9,317 nt of DNA. Origin: Candidatus Omnitrophota bacterium (GTDB lineage Bacteria > Omnitrophota > Gorgyraeia > Tantalellales > Tantalellaceae). The DNA is taken from the NCBI GenBank assembly GCA_023142805.1, contig JAGLIU010000125.1, positions 1 to 9,317 of the forward strand, read 5' to 3'. Below, piece after piece: positions 1-6,253 of this stretch. The first letter of the stretch is position 1. Each line of letters starts with the position of its first letter. The position numbers and the translations under genes are program-made. The notes beneath the pieces were generated by a model. It searched no databases. It was given only the letters and a program-made list of their open reading frames with translations, and was not told the origin of the DNA.

Positions 1-37
1 GAGCGTATGTGGGGATTTTCAAAGGTAGTTAAGCGAA

Positions 38-134
38 CGATGACTCTAACAAGGAGAGCTTAAATAGTTCAGATTCCTTGATTTTCCGCCTACGGTTTTC
101 CGAAGGAGGGTACGCGGTATCACTCGGAATGACA
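38..134. repeat. Partial dispersed palindromic repeat, right half
   Basis: The segment contains AATAGTTCAGATTCCT (63-78), which recurs exactly at 8271-8286, with related flanking bases (GAGAG at 54-58 and 8262-8266, CGAACGA at 35-41 and 8253-8259). It ends in CGGAATGACA (125-134); its last six bases, ATGACA, are the reverse complement of the TGTCAT that opens the second copy at 8220. An internal stem pairs 86-93 with 110-117 (7 of 8 pairs). From general knowledge this resembles the short non-coding palindromic repeats of the 'TGTCAT...gaatct...ATGACA' type that are scattered in many bacterial genomes. The left boundary is uncertain. Confidence 0.5.
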
Positions 135-158
135 TTTGTAATCAAACGCTCCACTTGG

Positions 159-194
159 GGTTGTAGAGTTTATAGAGTTTGTTGGGTTTGCAGC
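159..194 (+). repeat. Degenerate 9-nt tandem repeat array A (4 units)
   Basis: Four consecutive 9-mers begin at 159, 168, 177 and 186, for example GTTTATAGA (168-176) and GTTTGTTGG (177-185). Consensus is about GTTTRTAGR. The same 9-nt periodicity recurs at 2226, 8055 and 8163, always in intergenic DNA. Function is unknown. Confidence 0.6.
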
Positions 195-231
195 CCGTAT
201 TTTTAACGTAGGTTTGTTTTAGGACGTATTT

Positions 232-1260
232 ATGGAAAAACAGAAACGTATACTTATTTTTGAACTTAACTGGTTAGGGGATATACTTTTTTCATTCCCC
301 TTTTTAAGGGCAATACGAGAAGCTTGTCCCGACGCGTATATAGCGTGTGCGATTGTTCCAAGGTATGTGGATTTGTTAAAGAATAATCCGTGGATCAATG
401 AAGTGCACGCGCTTTCGGATAATAACAAGATAACGTCTTTATCGGAGAAGATCGCCTTTACAAGGATGGTAAGAAGAGAGAAGTATAATACTTCTTTCTT
501 TCTCAAACCGTCAGGGACCAAGACAATAATAGCCAGTTTTGCGGGGATATCCGAACGTATCGGATTCGCGGGAAAAAATTCGTCTTTAACAAAAGAAGTG
601 GAAAAGCCGGGTGATGAATATCACAGAGCGGATGTGATGTTAGCGCTTGCGGGAGCTTTTGGCATTGATAAGGCGGATGGTACATATGAGTATTTTATCA
701 GTGACATTGACAGGGAACATGCCGATAATATTCTTCGGGATGTTGGGGGAGGAGCAAGGCGTATGGTTGGAATGAACCCGGGAGGAAACTGGGATGCTAA
801 GAGATGGCCTCAAGAGAATTTTGTGAGGTTAGCCAGGAAATTGCTCTTAAGATTTGAGGATATAGAGATAATGGTGACCGGCGCGCGAAAAGACGTGAAT
901 CTTGCCGATAAAATGGTGGAAAGTATAGATTTTGACAGATGTTATTCGGTCGCGGGAAAGACAGGGCTGAATGAACTGGCGGGGCTTTTCAGAGAGTGTA
1001 ATCTTGTTATAAGCGCTGATTCCGGTCCTTTACATTTGGCCGCGGCTACAGGTGTTACGACCATAGGTCTTTTCGGTCCCACATCTCATAAGCTTACGGG
1101 GACAATAGGTAAGGGTAAGAATATTATTATTCACAACAAAATAGATTGTAAAGTGCCTTGTTATGAAGAGAATTGCGTGAAAGATCATATTTGTATGAAG
1201 TCTATAACTGTTAAGCAGGTTTTTTCCGCTGCCGAAAAGGTTTTATCCGAGAAGGTATGA
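232..1260 (+). CDS. GT9-family glycosyltransferase, WaaF-like heptosyltransferase (342 aa)
   Basis: This is a family 9 glycosyltransferase (GT-B fold), predicted to transfer heptose from ADP-heptose onto the LPS inner core at the cytoplasmic face of the inner membrane. The N-terminal family motif NWLGD (13-17) ends in D17, which aligns with the catalytic base of E. coli WaaC. The C-terminal half shows NPGGNWDAKRWP (182-193) and the nucleotide-sugar motif SADSGPLH (261-268) followed by GLFGPTS. A C-terminal four-Cys cluster (C306, C310, C315, C321) followed by MKSIT recalls WaaF-type proteins. Length is normal for the family. There is no signal peptide or membrane segment. The ATG is chosen for AGGA at 221-224, 7 nt upstream. 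The next GT9 gene begins one base after the stop. The family call is firm; acceptor and sugar are inferred, so no symbol is given. Confidence 0.88.
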   Translation: MEKQKRILIFELNWLGDILFSFPFLRAIREACPDAYIACAIVPRYVDLLKNNPWINEVHALSDNNKITSLSEKIAFTRMVRREKYNTSFFLKPSGTKTIIASFAGISERIGFAGKNSSLTKEVEKPGDEYHRADVMLALAGAFGIDKADGTYEYFISDIDREHADNILRDVGGGARRMVGMNPGGNWDAKRWPQENFVRLARKLLLRFEDIEIMVTGARKDVNLADKMVESIDFDRCYSVAGKTGLNELAGLFRECNLVISADSGPLHLAAATGVTTIGLFGPTSHKLTGTIGKGKNIIIHNKIDCKVPCYEENCVKDHICMKSITVKQVFSAAEKVLSEKV

Positions 1261-1261
1261 T

Positions 1262-2233
1262 ATGCGAACCAGAAAAATAAAAAAGATACTGTTCATAACA
1301 TTAAGCAACCTAGGTGATATTATATTGACCACACCTGTATTGGAAAAATTGTGTGATGAATTTTCTGAAGCTGATATAGACGTTATTACAGGTCTTTCAG
1401 GACAGGAGGTATTTGACGCGCATCCTAAAGTGAATGAAGTTATGGTCAGGAATAGGAGAATGGGACTTTTTGGACGCATGCGTGAAGTTGTAAATTTGAC
1501 TAAGAGAAGATATGATCTGGTTGTAGACCTTAAAGGATCGTTGTTACCATACATGATAGGGGCGAAGTATCGTTCCAAGTTGTTTGTCTCCACTTGCGGC
1601 GTCAGACATAAAAAAGACGAACATTTAACCAGGATCTCGCATCTTAGTAAGGATGTATTAACAAGCACAAGGTTCTTTGTTCCCGCGGGTGTTCCTGAAA
1701 ATAGTTATATCAAAAAGATCATAGCGGATGGGAAAGATAAAAAGATGGTCATCATTAATCCCGGCGCTAGAAGTCATCTTAAAAGATGGGGCGCGGAAAA
1801 ATACGCGAAATTGTCGGATCGGCTGATCTCGGAATTGAAAACTGATGTTTATATTACGGGGGATAAAGATGATAGGGAGACGATAGACTTGATGTTAGGA
1901 GCTTGTATCCGGAAGGATCTTACGAATTTGTGTGGAAAAACAAATGTTATCATGCTTATACAGTTAATGAAACAGGCGAGTTTGGTAATAACGAACGATA
2001 GTGCTCCTTTGCATATAGCAAGTTCCGTAAATGTTCCGACTGTCGCTATATTCGGACCGTCCAATGAAAAAAAATACGGGCCTCTTTCAGAAAAAAAAAT
2101 TGTTATAAGTCCAAAGGTGCCGTGCCGACCTTGTGAAAAAGCGCTTTGCGGGGAGGGACCGGACGAAGGATGTTTATCACGCGTAAAAGTTGATGAGGTA
2201 TTCAGAGCGGCAAAAAAACTTTTGAGTTTATAG
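1262..2233 (+). CDS. GT9-family glycosyltransferase (heptosyltransferase-like, 323 aa)
   Basis: A second family 9 glycosyltransferase, probably adding heptose or a related sugar to the LPS core in the cytoplasm. It has the N-terminal SNLGD motif (15-19, putative catalytic D19), NPGARSHLKRWG (166-177), and NDSAPLH (245-251) followed by AIFGPSN. Four cysteines lie near the C-terminus (C288, C291, C296, C304; C-x2-C-x4-C-x7-C), with a longer last gap than in its two paralogues here. A good ribosome binding site, GAGAAGG (1249-1255), lies inside the end of the preceding gene, and only one base separates that gene's TGA from this ATG, so the two are surely co-transcribed. The last codons and the TAG stop form the first unit of a 9-nt intergenic repeat array. 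Precise substrate cannot be read from the sequence. Confidence 0.87.
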   Translation: MRTRKIKKILFITLSNLGDIILTTPVLEKLCDEFSEADIDVITGLSGQEVFDAHPKVNEVMVRNRRMGLFGRMREVVNLTKRRYDLVVDLKGSLLPYMIGAKYRSKLFVSTCGVRHKKDEHLTRISHLSKDVLTSTRFFVPAGVPENSYIKKIIADGKDKKMVIINPGARSHLKRWGAEKYAKLSDRLISELKTDVYITGDKDDRETIDLMLGACIRKDLTNLCGKTNVIMLIQLMKQASLVITNDSAPLHIASSVNVPTVAIFGPSNEKKYGPLSEKKIVISPKVPCRPCEKALCGEGPDEGCLSRVKVDEVFRAAKKLLSL

Positions 2234-2270
2234 TGTTTGTAGAGTTTGTTGGACTTATAGGGTTTTAGGT
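2226..2270 (+). repeat. Degenerate 9-nt tandem repeat array B (5 units)
   Basis: Five 9-mers start at 2226, 2235, 2244, 2253 and 2262, including GTTTGTAGA (2235-2243) and GTTTGTTGG (2244-2252). The second unit core is shared with array A: TAGAGTTTGTTGG occurs at both 173-185 and 2240-2252. The first unit overlaps the final codons and stop of the upstream glycosyltransferase gene. Confidence 0.6.
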
Positions 2271-2351
2271 ATTTTGACTTTCAGGCTTTTTTAATCATGT
2301 TGAGTTTTTGGGTAGCGTTTTAGACTTTTTAACCGTACAAACTTTACAAAC
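2235..2351. repeat. 15-bp inverted repeat across the GT9-macro spacer
   Basis: GTTTGTAGAGTTTGT (2235-2249) is complementary to ACAAACTTTACAAAC (2337-2351) over all 15 positions if one G-U pair is allowed. The loop is 87 nt. The right arm is simply two units of the 9-nt repeat in the opposite orientation. The stem would fold in the transcript between the second GT9 gene and the macro-domain gene, whose start lies 21 nt downstream. It lacks the tight loop and trailing U-run of a standard intrinsic terminator. A role is not established. Confidence 0.55.
2318..2337 (+). repeat. Spacer repeat ending in AACCGTA (copy 1)
   Basis: A T-rich 20-base block ending in AACCGTA, nearly the same as 8311-8331 (one substitution and one T insertion). 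Both copies lie shortly upstream of a gene start (36 nt and 27 nt) and both are preceded by a related ATTTTGACTT stretch (2271-2280, 8303-8312). This points to a shared spacer sequence family. Confidence 0.45.
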
Positions 2352-2372
2352 CATAAAATAAAGTGAAGATCT

Positions 2373-2876
2373 ATGGGTGAGATCATAATCAAGCAAGGTG
2401 ATATTACACAGGAATATGTCGAAGTAATAGTCAATGCGGCAAACACCCGTTTGGCGGGTGGAGGTGGAGTGGACGGTGCCATACATAAAGCGGCTGGATC
2501 TTCTGTAATGGACGAATGTAAGAAGATAGGTGGATGTAAGACCGGTAAAGCGGTTATTACAAATGCCGGGAACTTGAACGTAAAAAAGATCATTCATACT
2601 CCCGGACCTATATGGCATGGCGGTGTTTCCCGGGAAGAAGAACTGTTGAGAGGTTGTTATAGGAATAGCTTGGCTTTGGCGATCGAAAATGGTCTGAAAA
2701 GTATAGCGTTTCCGTCTATAAGTACCGGTATTTACGGGTATCCGATAGATAAGGCTTCTGAAATAGCGGTTTTCGAGGGGATGAAGGTTGTTGATAAGTT
2801 TGATAAGATCATATATGTCTGTTTTTCAAGTCAAGATCATAAGATATACGAAGAGACGTATGAAAAACTACATTAA
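2373..2876 (+). CDS. Macro-domain protein, putative O-acetyl-ADP-ribose deacetylase / ADP-ribosylhydrolase (167 aa)
   Basis: The protein is a single macro domain of the MacroD/YmdB type, expected to bind ADP-ribose and hydrolyse O-acetyl-ADP-ribose or mono-ADP-ribose esters in the cytoplasm. GDIT (9-12) supplies the adenine-contacting Asp. NAAN (21-24) and GGGVDGAIH (30-38) supply N24 and D34, which match E. coli YmdB N25 and D35. SISTGIYGYP (115-124) is the second phosphate-binding loop. The whole length is one domain with no partner domain. The ribosome binding site is weak (AGTGAAG at 2362-2368). It sits between two LPS glycosyltransferase genes on the same strand, with repeat-rich DNA before it and a hairpin after it, so it may be an inserted passenger. 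No DarT-like toxin or other ADP-ribosyltransferase is adjacent. The family call is strong; the physiological substrate is unknown. Confidence 0.88.
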   Translation: MGEIIIKQGDITQEYVEVIVNAANTRLAGGGGVDGAIHKAAGSSVMDECKKIGGCKTGKAVITNAGNLNVKKIIHTPGPIWHGGVSREEELLRGCYRNSLALAIENGLKSIAFPSISTGIYGYPIDKASEIAVFEGMKVVDKFDKIIYVCFSSQDHKIYEETYEKLH

Positions 2877-2886
2877 GGGGATAAGT

Positions 2887-2910
2887 AGAGGTACGGCTCA
2901 CCGTATCTTT
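2887..2910 (+). terminator. Hairpin between macro gene and third GT9 gene, possible weak terminator
   Basis: A 10-bp stem (2887-2896 with 2901-2910, including two G-U pairs) closes a four-base loop CTCA. The core is GGTACGG / CCGTATC. The 3' side ends in TCTTTAT, a poor U-tract, so termination would be weak at best. It starts 11 nt after the macro gene stop and ends 11 nt before the next ATG, so it could instead affect translation or mRNA stability. Confidence 0.4.
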
Positions 2911-2921
2911 ATAACGCGGAT

Positions 2922-3950
2922 ATGGAGCCTAAACGCATATTAATAGCCAGGACCGATAGACTGGGAGATGTGATACTTTCTACTTCGGTTATACGTTTTT
3001 TTCGGGAGAAATATCCCGACGCGTATATCGCGTTTATGGTAAGGCCGGAAAACAAAGATGTGGTTTTAAATAATCCTCATTTGGATGAAATTATAACGTA
3101 CGATAAATACGGCCTCAATAAAAGTTTATGGAGTACGGTAAAAATCGCGTTATTATTAAAAACTAAGAAATTTGATACCGCGGTAGCCCTGCATCCTACA
3201 AACAGAGTGCATTTAATGTTATTTGTCGCCGGGATATCCGTAAGGATAGGGTATAACAAGAAAATGGGCTGTCTTTTAACTCATAAGATCTTTCATGATA
3301 AACATAAAGGGGATATGCATGAGGCGGTTTACAATTTTAATCTTTTGGAAAAAGCAGGATTTGATATAAGTGGGGCGGATTTCAGGCCATATATGATAAC
3401 TACAAAAGAAGACGGATTGTTAATAGATTCCGTTCAAAAAGATCATAATATCAGTTCTGATTTCATAGCCGTTCATGTTGGCGCGAGTTGTATGTCAAAG
3501 AGGTGGAGTCCCGAAAATTTCGCTCGGGTCGCGGATGAATTAAGCCGCAGATATAATCATGAAATTGTTCTGGTAGGGGGGGATGAAACGTCTGAATTTA
3601 GCCGTGCGGTAGTTTCTAAGATGAAAAGAAAAGTCTCGGATCTAACCGGTACGCTTTTGCTGGGAGAGCTTGCGGAACTTTTATCCCGCTCAAAACTATT
3701 TATTTCAAATGATTCCGGGCCCGTACATGTTTCCGTTGCGATGGGAACTCCGGTGGTGGTTATTTTCGGACGGAATGATCCCGGTCTTTCTCCTAAAAGA
3801 TGGGGACCCTTGGGAGAAAAAGATATTGTTTTACACAAACCCCTCAATTGTTCTCCTTGCCTTGCTCATGAATGCGATAATCAATTTCAATGTTTACAAG
3901 CGATTACAGTGGATGATGTCGTACAAGCCGCCGCGAAGATTTTAAATTAG
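2922..3950 (+). CDS. GT9-family glycosyltransferase (heptosyltransferase-like, 342 aa)
   Basis: Third family 9 glycosyltransferase of the window, predicted to act on the LPS core in the cytoplasm. It carries RTDRLGD (10-16) with putative catalytic D16, HVGASCMSKRWSPENF (185-200), and NDSGPVH (263-269) followed by VIFGRND. The C-terminal cysteine cluster is C310, C313, C318, C324 (C-x2-C-x4-C-x5-C). It is distinct from the other two: it has GASCMSKRW where they have NPG...KRW. No strong Shine-Dalgarno sequence is visible; GCGGA (2916-2920) is the best candidate. The ATG is kept because the LGD motif then falls at the usual distance from the N-terminus. A promoter-bearing spacer follows, so this gene probably ends the first transcription unit. 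Sugar and acceptor are unknown. Confidence 0.87.
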   Translation: MEPKRILIARTDRLGDVILSTSVIRFFREKYPDAYIAFMVRPENKDVVLNNPHLDEIITYDKYGLNKSLWSTVKIALLLKTKKFDTAVALHPTNRVHLMLFVAGISVRIGYNKKMGCLLTHKIFHDKHKGDMHEAVYNFNLLEKAGFDISGADFRPYMITTKEDGLLIDSVQKDHNISSDFIAVHVGASCMSKRWSPENFARVADELSRRYNHEIVLVGGDETSEFSRAVVSKMKRKVSDLTGTLLLGELAELLSRSKLFISNDSGPVHVSVAMGTPVVVIFGRNDPGLSPKRWGPLGEKDIVLHKPLNCSPCLAHECDNQFQCLQAITVDDVVQAAAKILN

Positions 3951-4062
3951 ACGGAGCAGGTATAACTTATTATGTCTATTGGCGTTATATGTTTTCCTTA
4001 GTTTATTGTCAAATTTGGGATTCAGGTTCACTGACTCATAATTCTTGAAGTTTCGATATTTC

Positions 4063-4091
4063 TTGCCCCTTTCATATAAAAGTAATATAAT
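4063..4091 (+). promoter_or_regulatory. Sigma70-type promoter for thioredoxin-hldA-kds operon
   Basis: A -35 box TTGCCC (4063-4068) is separated by 17 nt from a perfect -10 box TATAAT (4086-4091). Transcription would start near 4098, giving a leader of about 29 nt before the thioredoxin ATG at 4127. This is the best-looking promoter in the window and lies in the only long spacer without the 9-nt repeats. Confidence 0.6.
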
Positions 4092-4114
4092 AACTTCCGG
4101 TATTAATCTTAAAA

Positions 4115-4121
4115 AGAGGAG
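4115..4121 (+). promoter_or_regulatory. Strong ribosome binding site of thioredoxin gene
   Basis: AGAGGAG lies 5 nt before the ATG at 4127. It is the strongest Shine-Dalgarno match in the window and fits high expression of thioredoxin. Confidence 0.7.
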
Positions 4122-4126
4122 TTGTT

Positions 4127-4459
4127 ATGTCTGGTGAATTTGAGGTCATATTAAATGATAACAATTTTAAACAAGAGGTGTTGGATTCTGATTCTCCTGT
4201 ATTGGTGGATTTCTGGGCTGAATGGTGCGGACCGTGTAAGATGATAACGCCTATGATAGGAGAGGTAGCGAAAGAATATAGCGGCAGGCTTAAGGTGTGT
4301 AAATTGAATGTTGAAGAAGCTCCGAAAACATCGGCTTGTTACAATATTATGAACATTCCTACGTTGTTGTTTTTTAAAAATGGGGAACAGGTGGATAAAG
4401 TGACAGGTGTATTGCCAAAGAATAATCTTGTAGTGAAAATAGACACACATTTAGCTTGA
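4127..4459 (+). CDS. Thioredoxin (110 aa)
   Basis: A cytoplasmic protein disulfide reductase, normally re-reduced by thioredoxin reductase with NADPH. The active site WCGPC (33-37) has the canonical Gly-Pro pair. D28 (VDFW) matches the buried Asp of E. coli Trx1, and the cis-proline is P78 in NIPTLLFFKNGE. Length matches a single-domain thioredoxin and there is no signal peptide, so it is cytoplasmic and not a periplasmic Dsb-type protein. Two extra cysteines (C58, C71) lie outside the active site. It has its own promoter and strong ribosome binding site and is the first gene of the operon leading into Kdo synthesis; the next gene starts 18 nt after its stop. A direct link with LPS synthesis is not evident. 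Confidence 0.93.
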   Translation: MSGEFEVILNDNNFKQEVLDSDSPVLVDFWAEWCGPCKMITPMIGEVAKEYSGRLKVCKLNVEEAPKTSACYNIMNIPTLLFFKNGEQVDKVTGVLPKNNLVVKIDTHLA

Positions 4460-4477
4460 ATTAAGCGGGGGGAATTA

Positions 4478-5479
4478 GTGAAGCGGTATAAATATTCTGT
4501 TTTGAGCGATATTGTAAAGAAATTTGACAAAAAAAAGGTCGTGGTAATAGGAGATCTGTTGCTTGACCAGTTTATTTGGGGTGAAGTCTCACGTATTTCG
4601 CCTGAAGCTCCGGTACCGGTGGTTTGGGTAAAGGATGAAGGGTTTATGCCCGGCGGGGCATGTAATGTCGCGAGTAATTTAACGAAATTCGGAGCTGAAG
4701 TATCTTTAGTGGGGATCGTGGGGGATGATGAAAAAGCCGGTATATTAAAAGGTCAGCTGAAAGGTACCGGGATAAAGACAGATGGTATTATCACGGATAA
4801 GACCAGACCTACGGTACTTAAAACCCGCGTTATAGCGCATCATCAGCAGGTTGTGCGTATCGACAGAGAAAGAATAGACCACGTCGAGGGAAAATATTTC
4901 AAGAAAATACAGGATTATCTGGAAGAGAACATAAAAAGTTTTGATGGGATCATAATTGAAGACTATGGAAAAGGAATTATAACCCCGACGCTTTTGAAAA
5001 TGGTGGTACCTCTGGCGAAAAAACATAAGAAAATAGTGGCGGTTGATCCTAAAGAGGACCATTTTTCATACTATAAAGGAGTCAGTGTCTTGACTCCGAA
5101 TCACCATGAAGCTGCTAAAGCGGTAGGTTTCGAGCTTAAAAATGAGAAGTCTTTGATACGGGGCGGGGAAAAACTGCTCAGGGAACTTAGAGCAAAAGTT
5201 GTTCTTATTACTCTTGGTGAAAACGGGATGATGGTATTTGAAAAAGATAAAAAGCCGCATAAGATCCCGACGCTCGCGCAGGAAGTTTTTGATGTTTCCG
5301 GGGCCGGCGATACCGTTATTGCCGTCTACACCTTGGGGATTATCAGTGGCGCGTCACCGACACTCTCGGCGCATATCGCTAATTGTGCCGCGGGGATAGT
5401 TGTTGGTAAAGTAGGTGTCGCGATGGTCGAGAGAAAAGAGCTTTTGGATAGGTTGAAAAAAGAAGCGGAAAGGTCATAG
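4478..5479 (+). CDS. D-glycero-beta-D-manno-heptose-7-phosphate kinase, HldA/RfaE1 type (333 aa)
   Basis: A PfkB/ribokinase-family kinase predicted to phosphorylate D-glycero-D-manno-heptose 7-phosphate at C1 with ATP, giving the 1,7-bisphosphate on the route to ADP-heptose. The N-terminal GDLLLDQFIWGEVSRISPEA region (25-44) and the GGACNVASNLTKFGA motif (59-73) are typical of RfaE domain 1. The C-terminal PfkB signature DVSGAGDTVIAVYTLG (272-287) includes catalytic base D278. The length equals only the kinase half of E. coli HldE (477 aa), so the adenylyltransferase must be a separate protein elsewhere. The GTG start is required because the next in-frame Met is residue 57, well into the fold; GGGGGGA (4467-4473) is the ribosome binding site. 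kdsB follows after 3 nt. Confidence 0.85.
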   Translation: MKRYKYSVLSDIVKKFDKKKVVVIGDLLLDQFIWGEVSRISPEAPVPVVWVKDEGFMPGGACNVASNLTKFGAEVSLVGIVGDDEKAGILKGQLKGTGIKTDGIITDKTRPTVLKTRVIAHHQQVVRIDRERIDHVEGKYFKKIQDYLEENIKSFDGIIIEDYGKGIITPTLLKMVVPLAKKHKKIVAVDPKEDHFSYYKGVSVLTPNHHEAAKAVGFELKNEKSLIRGGEKLLRELRAKVVLITLGENGMMVFEKDKKPHKIPTLAQEVFDVSGAGDTVIAVYTLGIISGASPTLSAHIANCAAGIVVGKVGVAMVERKELLDRLKKEAERS

Positions 5480-5482
5480 AAG

Positions 5483-6253
5483 ATGAAGATAGTAGCTGTA
5501 ATACCCGCGAGGTGGCGATCTACAAGGCTTAAAGGTAAGGTTTTAGCGAAGATAAACGGAAAACCCATGGTCCAGCATGTGTGGGAAAGGGTGAAAAAAG
5601 CAAAAGAAATTGATGAAGTAATAGTCGCGGTAGATAAAGAAAAAGTGCAGAAAGCGGTTGAGTCTTTTGGAGGGGAAGCTGTTTTTACCTCTCAGGAATT
5701 ACTTTCAGGGACAGACAGAATAGCGGAAGCGGCCAAGAAAATAGACGCGGAAGTTTTTATTAACGTTCAAGCGGATGAGCCGTTAATACATCCGGAAATG
5801 ATAGATGAGTTGGCACAGGTGTTCAGGTATGAAGAAAATATACAAATGGCAACTTTGATAAGGCGTATACAGGATAAAGAAGATATATTGAATCCCAATA
5901 TTGTAAAAGTTGTTGTTGATTGTAAAGGATACGCTTTGTATTTTTCCAGAAGTTCCATACCTTATATCAGAGATAAAAAGTTTGAAGAAGAAAAAGGACT
6001 CGATATAAATGAATGTTATTTCAAACATGTTGGATTATACGCTTATACCAGGGAATTTTTGTCCATTTATACGAATCTTTCCAGATCTATGTTGGAGGAT
6101 AAGGAAAAACTTGAACAGCTTAGAGTTCTTGAACATGGGTATAAGATCAAGACGGTAGAAACGAGACATGGAACCATTAGTGTTGATACTCAGGAAGATC
6201 TTGATAAGGTAAGAGACATATTGGAAAAAGAAAAAGTGTGGGACGTGGAATAA
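5483..6253 (+). CDS. kdsB: 3-deoxy-manno-octulosonate cytidylyltransferase (CMP-Kdo synthetase, 256 aa)
   Basis: Activates Kdo with CTP to give CMP-Kdo and pyrophosphate in the cytoplasm, supplying the donor for the Kdo transferase WaaA. The nucleotide-binding loop IPARWRSTRLKGK (7-19) resembles IPARYASTRLPGK of E. coli KdsB. GTDRIAEA (76-83), NVQADEPLI (94-102, with metal-binding Asp), YFSRSSIPYIRD (153-164), KHVGLYAYTREFL (181-193) and LEQLRVLEHGY (210-220) follow in the family order. Length is usual. GGAAAGG (5467-5473) is the ribosome binding site, inside the end of the kinase gene. The stop TAA shares its last base with the ATG of kdsA, suggesting translational coupling. Identification is firm. 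Confidence 0.95.
   Translation: MKIVAVIPARWRSTRLKGKVLAKINGKPMVQHVWERVKKAKEIDEVIVAVDKEKVQKAVESFGGEAVFTSQELLSGTDRIAEAAKKIDAEVFINVQADEPLIHPEMIDELAQVFRYEENIQMATLIRRIQDKEDILNPNIVKVVVDCKGYALYFSRSSIPYIRDKKFEEEKGLDINECYFKHVGLYAYTREFLSIYTNLSRSMLEDKEKLEQLRVLEHGYKIKTVETRHGTISVDTQEDLDKVRDILEKEKVWDVE

Larger units (their letters stand above)
1..231. other. Upstream non-coding region with repeat sequences
   Basis: No convincing gene is seen in these 231 bases on either strand. The stretch holds the right-hand part of a palindromic dispersed repeat (about 38-134) and a degenerate 9-nt repeat array (159-194). It ends with the ribosome binding site of the first glycosyltransferase gene (AGGA at 221-224, 7 nt before the ATG). 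I see no clear sigma70 promoter, so the first gene may be transcribed from further upstream. Confidence 0.6.

Noticed and set aside
184..205. Intrinsic terminator before the first GT9 gene (GGG...CCC followed by GTATTTTT)
   Set aside because: The stem is only three G-C pairs with a 7-nt loop, too weak, and it coincides with the 9-nt array.
219..521. Minus-strand open frame of about 100 aa opposite the first GT9 gene, and similar antisense frames throughout
   Set aside because: They lie opposite strongly conserved coding sequence, show no family motifs and lack ribosome binding sites. They are shadows of the real genes.
2295..2618. Minus-strand frames covering the GT9-macro spacer and the start of the macro gene
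   Set aside because: Their composition follows the repeats and the macro gene. No start signals or domains are seen.
2373..2876. DarTG-like toxin-antitoxin system based on the macro domain
   Set aside because: No DarT-type ADP-ribosyltransferase is adjacent; both neighbours are GT9 glycosyltransferases. The protein is a single YmdB-type domain.
3670..3945. Plus-strand 91-aa frame inside the third GT9 gene
   Set aside because: It overlaps the conserved NDSGPVH and cysteine region of the GT9 protein in another frame and has no recognisable features.
3961..3989. Terminator after the third GT9 gene (TATAAC / GTTATA)
   Set aside because: The 6-bp stem is A+T-rich with a 17-nt loop and the following T-run is short. 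It is not convincing.
6238..6252. Upstream in-frame GTG start for kdsA
   Set aside because: It would overlap kdsB by 16 bases, adds five residues not expected of KdsA and has no good ribosome binding site. The TAATG overlap at 6253 matches the kdsA-kdsD junction.
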